64,000 nucleotides of DNA from Schizochytrium sp. CCTCC M209059 (taxonomy: Eukaryota > Sar > Bigyra > Thraustochytrida > Thraustochytriidae): contig KN805374.1 in the NCBI GenBank assembly GCA_000818945.1, positions 177,609-241,608 on the forward strand. Direction: 5' to 3'. Of this stretch, positions 10,340-18,522 are shown piece by piece (within the stretch, counting starts at the first letter, position 1; the number at the start of each line of letters is the position of its first letter). The notes beneath the pieces are model-generated. The model did not search any database and was not told the origin of the DNA. It saw nothing but the letters and a program-made list of their open reading frames with translations. The position numbers and the translations under genes were made by a program.

Positions 10340-11474
10340 CTATTCCGATTTGGACTTGGAGTCTGCTGACACCTTTGGTTTCTTGACGCCGAAGAATGTC
10401 GAGAGTTTGGCCATCCCCCTCTTGTCGACACGTTCAAGACGGCGAATTGCGACGGGAACGATGGCTTCGGCGGGCTTGGGCTTGGGCTTTGCTTTTGTTG
10501 CCGACTCTTGTGCTTCTTCGCTGGCCATACGTTCCGCTTCTTCCTCGCCGGCTTGCTGAGGGCCATTCTCTTTGTTTACGCGGCCCTCGTTGTTTTCGTG
10601 GCGCTTGACATCGACTTCGTCTAACTCTACGGCTGCTTCAAGTTCTAGGTCGCTGTGACACAAGGGGGGGGGGGGGGGGNNNNNNNNNNNNNNNNNNNNA
10701 GGGGGGGGGGGGGGGGGGGAGGGCACGATTAGAGGCGCAAGAATTGTCAGTGTCACTCGATCTTCTAGCATGAAGAAGACAAAGAATTGGGCATTTTTGG
10801 AAGTATGCTTGATGAACGTACCTGCGAAGCGTTGGATAAATTTCCGCTGGGATGTAATCGGAGAGCAACGTCAACACGTCACGAAGAAATTGGGCTCGTT
10901 TCTTGGGCGAGATTGTCGTTGAGGCTTTGACAGTAGATCCAACTGCTTCGTCATTACCGCGAGCGCTTCCGGCGTTTCGTTTTGTGCCGAATTGAAAGCC
11001 TTCCACGGCGGTGGCGCCTTTGGCATCTGCAATGTGGGCTGCCACGGCGCCCTGCTGCATCTTGGCAATCTCTTGCGCACAAAGAACCTCGCGAGCGCGT
11101 TTTGCCTTCGCATGAAGCCAGGACTGACACTTATGGATGGAAACTTTGTACTTGACATTTTCTTGGCCCGTTCCAGGCGCTTCCGTCTCGCTGATTCGAG
11201 CCAAAGCTGCATGGATTTCAGGCATTAATGCAGTTTCCTCGGCAAGTGCTTTGTATCCGGGAAGGTCTCCGTGGGCTAAGATCTGATGCACGTCGAGGTA
11301 GAGGTCGCGAGCTTGCAAAAGCAGCGGGAGGAGGAGGAAGCTCAAGTCGAGCGGCGTGCACACCAAGAGGCTTCCGTCGCTGGTTACAGACTGATCGACC
11401 ATCCAGCTGGCCGGTCGCGTTGGCGATACCTCCTGAACCTCAAAGATTGTATTCCCGCGTAGAACGATGGCCAT
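10340..11474 (-). CDS. RNASEH2B: Ribonuclease H2 subunit B
   Basis: Two exons, 11474-10822 and 10652-10340, joined across intron 10821-10653 (GTACGT...CACAG; phase 2, frame kept) to give 321 residues. The N-terminus carries the family pattern of a TPxDxxFLLLPLL segment (TPLDLSFLLLPLLLQ, about residues 41-55), followed by helical KVSIHKCQSWLHAKAKR. The C-terminus has a PCNA-interacting-peptide-like motif, KLSTFFGVKKPK, closely resembling the terminal TFFGVK motif of animal RNASEH2B. Family role: non-catalytic subunit of the nuclear trimer that removes ribonucleotides from DNA and RNA:DNA hybrids, tethering it to PCNA. A 20-N assembly gap (10680-10699) lies wholly in the intron, so the coding sequence is complete. 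The middle is lineage-specific and Lys/Ala/Glu-rich. Confidence 0.85.
10664..10719. repeat. Poly-G/poly-C tract interrupted by a 20-N gap, inside the RNase H2B intron
   Basis: Sixteen Gs (10664-10679), a gap of 20 Ns (10680-10699), an A and nineteen more Gs. In the sense of the gene this is a long C-run ending about eleven bases before the splice acceptor. The real length is unknown because of the gap. Confidence 0.9.
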
Positions 11475-12032
11475 AGGTTGACCTGTGCGTTTTCGTGCCG
11501 TACCGGGACAGCAAAAGAGGGTTAGTATTTCTGCCTGCCATGAAGAGCTTAGGAAAGACGAAGTGCAAACCGAGAGGACAACAGGTGAGGAACATGCTCT
11601 CTTTCGATCGTCTCTTATTGCCCCTCTGTCATCGTGCTCTGCTGCGAGCCAACGTACCTGTGCCAGGTCTGCGCACCTTCAGAAGACGTGCTCTCTCTGC
11701 GCTGCCATGGAGCGCGGTGGCCTGGTCGAAAACCACGACACGTCGACGCGCCATTTTGCGTATCACACCTTGCGCGCCCTTGCTGGTGCGTTTACAGCGG
11801 CGACTATCCCGTCCGTCTGCCCTGGCTCTCGTCTGCCGTCTGCCGTGCCGTCGGCGCGTCTTTGCCGTGCTTTGTTCGAGCAGGTTGGTTTGCTACAAGG
11901 TATTTGTTGACCCTTGAAGCGATGTCTAACCGTGACTGCGCAACCCATTTTGTAAAGATGAGCAGAGAAAGAGTAAGACAAGCAGGTGATGATTTTTTAA
12001 TCAAACAAATCGAGAAAGGAACATCTACCCTA
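11475..12032. other. Upstream region of RNase H2B / downstream region of carboxypeptidase
   Basis: No supported gene. Overlapping plus-strand frames are Arg/Leu-rich with no family resemblance. Presumed to hold the RNase H2B promoter and the carboxypeptidase 3' UTR. Confidence 0.5.
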
Positions 12033-13610
12033 TTATGATCGCTTGCGCGGACTTTGCTTGGCACGTGCGAAGAAGGCCGCCACGATCATAGCGACGCCAA
12101 AAAGCATGAGAAAGTCCAAGTTTGTGTGCTTCTTCTCTGAAGAGCCATCTGTGATTGACGGGGAAATCCAAGCGGGGGCTTCAACTTTCCATTGCCCAGA
12201 TTCTGCCGTGCTCTCGCCGCTCACCTCTTCCATGGGAGCATTGGTTTCACTCGTTTGCTGCGAATGTCCGACGGCGATGTCGTCACCCTCCGATGGTATC
12301 AAAGGCATAACCATCTCGTGAGTTTCTGACGCCGAGGGCTCTGGTAAAGCAAACCTTTCCAAAGCTGCCGTATCGACAGAAGGTGGGGTTCTGCGCACTG
12401 GACGGCCTGCGTTGTACTCTTCCAGGATCTCTTCCAGCCGCGACATCTCGCCAGCAAGCGCAGCGAGTCCATACATGGTCTCGAGGCCAATAGGCTTGAT
12501 TTCAGTGCACGACGAGACGAATTTCCCCCGAATCTCCACGACATAGGTGAAGGTGATCCCAGCCTCCTGATAAGCCCAGCTGCTTGATATTCCTGTTCCC
12601 GAGGCAGACGACTGCGGTCGCGCTCGCCAGGCATATCGCCCTGTCGCCGGCGCCTGCGTGTTGATGGCCTGCAGCATCACCTTTCCCGTGTCGTGAACAT
12701 AGGCAGGGGCCTTTCCTGCTCTTGAAAACGGTTCGAGCAAAGCTCCAATGCAGCAATGGACATCATAAAAGGCTACAACGGTGTCTTTGTTCTCGAGAAA
12801 GTACTTTTTAATGGTAGCTGTCTCGGGTTCGGAAAACCCATGCTTGCCCTGGAAAACGTCGGACTCGGTAATGTTGAGAGATTTATTCATGCGGTCAGTG
12901 CCCCAAATACTTTTCCCCGGCGTCCCAAAGTTACGATTGAGATCGACGCCAAAGGTGCCGTCCCTGTTTCTCTGCCTGTTCTTGCGCCACAGCCGGGCCT
13001 CCGTCTGCCAGCCCTTGACACCGTCTTTTGTCCACATCTTCTTGATGTTCTTTTTTCCGCTCCAGGTGTACACATAACCGTCAGGATTGACTACAGGGAT
13101 AAGCAGAACAGAGACGTCGTTGACGTCCAGATGGGCTGCAGAATACAATACAGAACTCGTTGTCGTCCACTCGCGCGCGTGCACGGTGCCGGTCACCAAA
13201 ATGGACCTTTCAGGTTTTCCAGCAGCACGGGCTTCTGCAATTGCTGATGGGTTGCGAAGCTCCACCGCGTAGATGGGCCTGTCTTCCACGCTGCGTCCAA
13301 CCTCACGCACCACGCACGAGCTGCCACGGGCCCCAATCACATCGCGGAGCCTGCAAAGTTTGTTGAGCAAAAAGTCCTCGATCTCCTCAAAGGTCCGGAA
13401 ACGCGCGAAAAAGTCTGAATTGTGCGGGTCCTGGCACTCTGGCATGTCTGGCACGCTGGTCATGGCGCGCAGGTCGAACTCCTTGATGCCGAAGGAGCGC
13501 GCGAGCTGGTGTTGTTCCGGTGTCCATCCCGGATTGTACGCGCCCTTGGAGGGTCCTGCGAGGCTGACTGACACGGCCAACGCCAGCGCGAGCCAGGCCT
13601 TGCCGCGCAT
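12033..13610 (-). CDS. M14 zinc carboxypeptidase, membrane-tethered
   Basis: A 525-residue single exon. ATG 13610 opens a signal peptide (MRGKAWLALALAVSVSLAG). The frame is open further upstream but has no ATG. The catalytic domain spans about residues 70-395. Zinc ligands are H144 and E147 (TVHAREW) and H285 (YDVHCC). The substrate-binding VNPDGYVYTW and DLNRNF (N225, R226) are present, and the catalytic glutamate is E359 (YVVEIRGKF). There is no obvious activation propeptide. A disordered acidic stretch precedes a C-terminal membrane helix (FLMLFGVAMIVAAFFA) and a basic tail, so the enzyme should sit at the surface or in secretory or vacuolar membranes facing the lumen. Family role: removal of C-terminal residues from peptides. 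Substrate preference (A, B or D/E type) is not decidable here. Confidence 0.92.
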   Translation of the reverse strand: MRGKAWLALALAVSVSLAGPSKGAYNPGWTPEQHQLARSFGIKEFDLRAMTSVPDMPECQDPHNSDFFARFRTFEEIEDFLLNKLCRLRDVIGARGSSCVVREVGRSVEDRPIYAVELRNPSAIAEARAAGKPERSILVTGTVHAREWTTTSSVLYSAAHLDVNDVSVLLIPVVNPDGYVYTWSGKKNIKKMWTKDGVKGWQTEARLWRKNRQRNRDGTFGVDLNRNFGTPGKSIWGTDRMNKSLNITESDVFQGKHGFSEPETATIKKYFLENKDTVVAFYDVHCCIGALLEPFSRAGKAPAYVHDTGKVMLQAINTQAPATGRYAWRARPQSSASGTGISSSWAYQEAGITFTYVVEIRGKFVSSCTEIKPIGLETMYGLAALAGEMSRLEEILEEYNAGRPVRRTPPSVDTAALERFALPEPSASETHEMVMPLIPSEGDDIAVGHSQQTSETNAPMEEVSGESTAESGQWKVEAPAWISPSITDGSSEKKHTNLDFLMLFGVAMIVAAFFARAKQSPRKRS

Positions 13611-14575
13611 GCTCCCCTCGCCTTCTCGCCGCAAAGGCTTGCGCGCCCGCGTCTGCTCGGTCAGCAGGCCCCGCTCGCTGCGCGGCGTTGGGAACGAGTC
13701 CCGTCGGCTCGCGCGTCCCGTAATGCTTTTGCAGGCCAGCCCCGTCGTCCTCGCCACCGCAGCGGCGCGGGCGTGGCCCTCCCGCGGCCACAGAGTCGCG
13801 GGCCGCGGCCTGCCGCACCTGCGCGCGCACGCACCTCGCTGCGCGTGCAAGCAAGGTACGACGCGGCTCCCAGGTCTGCTCAACGATGCGATCGATGTGC
13901 TCGACAAGGCTCCAGAAACGGGGGGGGCATAAACTTGAGCGCGACGAGGGGCGAAAAACGGCGGTTTCGGCGGTTCAAGGCGGTTTCCAACGGATCGGTC
14001 TGACTGGGAACAAGAGAGAGAGCGAGCGAGCGAGCGAGCGAGCAAGGGTGCAGTGCCAGTGACCTGACTGACCCTCAGAGTCCATTTTGTTCTGGTAGTA
14101 CGTACTTTGGGTCATGACTTGCTGAGAGGGCTTGCCGGGATAAGCAGATCCATTGCAGGGAACACTCGCTTCCGTGCATAGATTCGATGCGAGAGGAACA
14201 AAAACTTAGGAATACGTTTTGTCTGCAACGTGGTGATTTTTATGAACTGGGAAGCGCAGCAGTGGTGCCTTGCATCCTTCCCACCCCAGCAAGATAGATT
14301 TTTCTGCTCAGCATGACAATTGCTTTTTGCCATCGGTACGTAAAGCGGGCAACAACTACAGATCGGCGGACGATGAGCGCGATGGCGAAAATACAGATTA
14401 TTCTAAAAGGACTCATCACAAAGTCAGCATGAAGGCAAGTAACGGCCAGCAAGTCTGATGTCAAGACGACACATCTTGAAAGCAATCATCATCATGATCA
14501 CACAGATATATTACCATTTTGTAAAAAAAAGAAAAAGAAAAGGAAGAAAAGAATGAGCGAAATCTACATCAGCAA
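13611..14575. other. Intergenic region upstream of carboxypeptidase
   Basis: GC-rich near the carboxypeptidase start, with a (GAGC)n tetranucleotide run at about 14018-14043, then AT-richer toward the tRNA ligase stop. No gene supported. Confidence 0.5.
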
Positions 14576-17500
14576 TTAGCGATAAAAGGCAATCGTAGCT
14601 GTCACCGATAGTGGGTGCTGCTCAGTTTCCACAATCCAGGTGTCTTCGTTCGGTTCAAGCTTCGGCTCAGCATCTGACTCTAATACTGCAAGACCACTAC
14701 GCTGCCTCTTGATCTGCCGCATGACTTGGCCAGCCTGCTTCGCACGAACGCCACGCGAGATTGAGGCGCGATCCGTAATGTGCAAAATATCCTGTTGCAG
14801 GCCAAGGTCCAGATCACTGGGGAGACCCTCCACATCGTCAACCTCCCAAAAGCCAATGCACTTGGCGGATGACGGCGGGCCATTGTCTTCGCGACGACGC
14901 TTGCGCGCCGTGCCCGCATCTTCTGTCGTGTTCCCGTTCCTGTCCGCGAGAAATGCGCGATGGTATTTGGATGCTCGGATTCTCACTGTGCGCCCCGCAA
15001 CGCTTTGCAGAGCTTGCAGTGCGCCCTTGCGCTGCGAGTTCGGCCCTGATGCGCTTTCTTTCAGCGAAGGCGTGGAAGAGGGTGGTGGAACCAGCGTAAC
15101 GTGGAGACTGGGGAATCCATCGACATCAGCGCAACACCAGTTCGCGCGCTCCGGAGCGACCCTCTTGTTCCCGCTGTCTGGGCCACTTTCATTGCTCAGA
15201 GTATCCTGTGCATCGGCCCATTCCACAAACTCGGCAAAGGTACAGCCCGCAGAAAAGTCGGCAATGCCTACAGATGCGTCCGCAGCGAGTGGCAAAAGAG
15301 GATTTCCAGTGCTTTCTACGTGTCGCGTGAAAATATCGCTCACCATCGCGCCGGGCGCGCGCGTAGCCTGTCCGAGGAACTCCTCGCATTGCTCGAAGAA
15401 TGCGCTTCGGAAGATTCTATAGGCTTCCTTCTTGGACAATTTCGCCCCGATCGCAAGACCAATGTGGGTCGCAGCGTCACGAGCCTGAACGCGATTCCAA
15501 AAGGCATCGTGGTCGAGAACCTCGGGGACAATCGAAAGGATGCGCAAATCAAACTTGGAAGATTGCGGCTTGAGCATCGCAATCAGTCGGCGCACGCCAT
15601 CAACGTTGGGGATATTTTTATCGTAGCCGACGACGAGAATATCTGCGGGGCCTGCCGGATCGCCCTTGGGGTGGTTCTTCTTGTTTGAGCGACCTTGCAA
15701 ACAGGCGGTGAACTCCGACTCAAAGGAAGACCTGGACTTGGAATCGTCCGAAGATCGATAGCAGAATCGAACTTGGGGCGTGCGTGGCCCTAGACTCGCT
15801 GCGAACGCATCAAAGAGCGAGCTCTTTCCTCCACCGGGAGGCAACGCCAAAGTGCAAAGAACAAGTCGTTTTGGGCGCTCACGAGCTGGTGCCGGGGTCA
15901 AAGTGTTGCTTTTGGGCCCCCCTTGCACGGAGACCGCCGGAACGGGGCGTGTGGCGCTGTCACGGACAGCTGAGAGCCAAGTCGCTGCATCGGAGGGATT
16001 CATTACGATTGGCGTTTGCGTTTTCGCCCCGAGCTTGCGCATGACCCGTTTGGTAAACCCACGAAGCGAGCCCTCGGCTGCCTTTCGCTGATTTTCAGAA
16101 AGTTGCGTAATGGCCTCAGGGTCATTGGCATCGAGTCCCATCACGAGCAAAGCATTGGCGGCCTTGACCTGATCTTCTTTGGGAAATCGTGTGGTCACCT
16201 CGTAAAAACCCTGACGTCCCTCCGTGACGCCCTCGAGGACCCGATTGGAGTCTGCATCGAGCCCCAAAGCGCCTAGCTTGGAGGCCGAAAGATTCAGGCC
16301 ACTCAAGTTTAAGACGAGAATGCTGAGTTGATCACCCGGAGGGCCTGGCGCCGAGCTGGCATTAAGGCCCTCGGGGTCGGGGAAAGCATCGTCCGCCGAC
16401 ACGGCGTGCGGGCCGACTTCGGCTCGTGGAGTACCCAGAGGATATGGCGTGAGTACGAGAAAGCGTTCCAGCGTTTCAAGGTAATGAGTGCGAAGCGCAT
16501 CCTGTTGTTTGGCGGGCAGCGCGAGCGCAAAATCCGCCCACTTGCGGAAGAAGCCGTCAAGCACGCCACGGTGTTTTTGCGGAATAGACCAAGGCGGGTA
16601 GAATCCCTTTCTAAGCGTTTTGAGAAAATCCTCCTTGCCACGCTTGAGAAGGATGAAAAGGCGATTGCGGACACCAAAGGTTCGCCACATGTAATTGAGG
16701 CACTTTAGCTTGGCGATGCCGAGGATCTTTACCGGCGTCGGAGCCTCGAGCGCAGGCGCTTGGTCTGCACGCGCATTGGCTTCCTCCTGAGGAAAGAGAG
16801 TCACAACCATACCGCGGAATAGCGGACCCGTCGACTCATCCATCATATGCAAAGGCCAACCGTAGAAAACTTCATCATCCCGGACGTGGACCTGCACCTG
16901 GAGACGGTCTGCATAAATGTAGGGCTGCAGATTCACAGAGTGCGCATAGAGGTTGCGCAAGCGACGAAATAATGTCTGCATGCGTCCTGGGGCCGTTTCT
17001 GCGCACACGCGATCCCAGACATCGGAGGAAGGGACACTCTTGCCCAGACGGATGGGTTCCCTGTAAATGTCGGGATGATTGAGTGGTGCTACCTCGAGCT
17101 TGTTGACGCTTGCGCGGAAAGCTTTTCCCTTGACTGGGTCGAGGCAAATCTCGCCCAGACGAGCCGCGGAAGCCAGCGCAGCATCGTGATGCGGACGCAT
17201 CGTGTTGTTATAGACCTTGACGAGTGCCGCAAGTCGCTCCGGATTGGCTTGAAGTGCCATGAGCACAAAACCCTCCAAGACCTGTCCCTGCGTCTCGGCA
17301 TGCGAAAGAAAACGCTGCGGCTCCTGCCCTGGCAGCAAATGCTTGTCCAAGATAGCGCTCGCGTCGCGGTCCTGCATTTCCCATCGTCGAGAGTGCAGTT
17401 CCTTCTCGACGTCATGCGCCCGGTTCCCGGGAACGAGCCATACTTCATTGAGAGGGAGCCTCCAGGTCGTGGCGACCTGCAAGAGTTCCGAGGGTGACAT

Positions 17501-18154
17501 GAATCGCTCCTCGCGAGTCACGGCGGCACATGTGAGAACCATGTACGCACAGCGCGGTGTGGCGCCGTGGTCGCCGAGCACGCGGGGCGTGACGCACTCA
17601 AAAGAGTAGCAAATGCCTCTGCGTTCGGCATCGTCCCACCAGGCTTTGAATTTGCTGGCACCTTCGTCGGGCCATACGGCCAAAAAATACTCGTACAGGA
17701 GCACGCAGCCCACGCGCGAAAATTCATTCCCGGTTCCGTTTTTGGAGTAAAACGGCGGTGCCATCACAAGAGATCCTGAATGCTTTTTGCTTACGTAAAG
17801 GATGCTCGCGACGCCCTCATCGGCGCTTTCGAGCGACGCCTCCGCTTCGGCCCCGGAGAGCAGCCATCCGAGCCTCTTGTCTGCGTTCTGATTGTCGAAC
17901 TTGGGCAGGAAGTGGGTTGTGGTTTGGGCAACAAAGGGCTCATTCTTCTTGCTGATCTCTGGCAGTGCTGGGCCAACAGCAGAACCCGCCGTCTCGCCGC
18001 TGTTCGAGCCGTCAGTCTCTGTCTCGGAGCGCTGTGTGGCGGCTGGCGCTTGAGCATCGACATCGTTGGCCACGCTTCCGTCCGCACCAGTGCCGTTCGA
18101 CTCGTTTTGCAAGGCCTTTGCCTTGCGCTGTCGTCGCTGCCCGTGCCGGCTCAT
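14576..18154 (-). CDS. Plant-type tripartite tRNA ligase (ligase / kinase / cyclic phosphodiesterase)
   Basis: A 1192-residue single exon; ATG 18154 (MSRHGQRRQR) is preceded by pyrimidine-rich sequence. It aligns by eye with plant RNL. Residues 184-197 (SFECVTPRVLGDHG) and TWRLPLNEVWL (230-240) match the adenylyltransferase core, with an EGFV motif at 294-297. GIAKLKCLNYMWRTF (479-493) matches the end of the ligase module. A P-loop GGGKSS at 774-779 begins the polynucleotide kinase domain. HVT and HIT motifs near the C-terminus are the two HxT motifs of the 2H cyclic phosphodiesterase. Family role: healing and sealing of 5'-OH and 2',3'-cyclic-phosphate RNA ends in tRNA splicing, and in some lineages the unfolded-protein-response mRNA. 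The nucleophilic lysine (near KNGTGNEF, 138-145) is not assigned with certainty. Confidence 0.85.
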   Translation of the reverse strand: MSRHGQRRQRKAKALQNESNGTGADGSVANDVDAQAPAATQRSETETDGSNSGETAGSAVGPALPEISKKNEPFVAQTTTHFLPKFDNQNADKRLGWLLSGAEAEASLESADEGVASILYVSKKHSGSLVMAPPFYSKNGTGNEFSRVGCVLLYEYFLAVWPDEGASKFKAWWDDAERRGICYSFECVTPRVLGDHGATPRCAYMVLTCAAVTREERFMSPSELLQVATTWRLPLNEVWLVPGNRAHDVEKELHSRRWEMQDRDASAILDKHLLPGQEPQRFLSHAETQGQVLEGFVLMALQANPERLAALVKVYNNTMRPHHDAALASAARLGEICLDPVKGKAFRASVNKLEVAPLNHPDIYREPIRLGKSVPSSDVWDRVCAETAPGRMQTLFRRLRNLYAHSVNLQPYIYADRLQVQVHVRDDEVFYGWPLHMMDESTGPLFRGMVVTLFPQEEANARADQAPALEAPTPVKILGIAKLKCLNYMWRTFGVRNRLFILLKRGKEDFLKTLRKGFYPPWSIPQKHRGVLDGFFRKWADFALALPAKQQDALRTHYLETLERFLVLTPYPLGTPRAEVGPHAVSADDAFPDPEGLNASSAPGPPGDQLSILVLNLSGLNLSASKLGALGLDADSNRVLEGVTEGRQGFYEVTTRFPKEDQVKAANALLVMGLDANDPEAITQLSENQRKAAEGSLRGFTKRVMRKLGAKTQTPIVMNPSDAATWLSAVRDSATRPVPAVSVQGGPKSNTLTPAPARERPKRLVLCTLALPPGGGKSSLFDAFAASLGPRTPQVRFCYRSSDDSKSRSSFESEFTACLQGRSNKKNHPKGDPAGPADILVVGYDKNIPNVDGVRRLIAMLKPQSSKFDLRILSIVPEVLDHDAFWNRVQARDAATHIGLAIGAKLSKKEAYRIFRSAFFEQCEEFLGQATRAPGAMVSDIFTRHVESTGNPLLPLAADASVGIADFSAGCTFAEFVEWADAQDTLSNESGPDSGNKRVAPERANWCCADVDGFPSLHVTLVPPPSSTPSLKESASGPNSQRKGALQALQSVAGRTVRIRASKYHRAFLADRNGNTTEDAGTARKRRREDNGPPSSAKCIGFWEVDDVEGLPSDLDLGLQQDILHITDRASISRGVRAKQAGQVMRQIKRQRSGLAVLESDAEPKLEPNEDTWIVETEQHPLSVTATIAFYR

Positions 18155-18522
18155 CTTGAACTGCGCGGAGGGGAGGAGGAACAACTAAAAGTAAGAGAAG
18201 ATAACGACGAATCTGTGCTCAAATCCCGTACGAGCACCGTCGTGACCTTTCGTGCTTCTCCTCTTCTTTTCTCAAGTTTTGGATTTGCAAATTAAATTTT
18301 TATCCATTGCCAAAGGATAGAAGACGGTTCCGCAATCGTTCCGCATTCAGTCTGACGTTGATCGGCATTGGTGCAAGGGCTTGTAAGCGCGTCGCGGCGC
18401 TTGTTCGCGGAGTGGAGATGAGTTTGGGCGAGCGGAAGATTACGATGTGCACAAGGTTTACTTCTCCTTACTTCAAATATTCCTAATATTACAGCTCAGC
18501 CTGGCGTGCAGGCCTTCTTTGT
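18155..18522. other. Upstream region of tRNA ligase
   Basis: About 370 bp between the tRNA ligase start and the BAR-protein stop, both on the minus strand. Moderately AT-rich; no gene. Confidence 0.5.

Noticed and set aside
11549..11600. Possible small plus-strand exon MKSLGKTKCKPRGQQ followed by GTGAGG
   Set aside because: Weak donor and no coherent downstream exon; lies in the RNase H2B upstream region.
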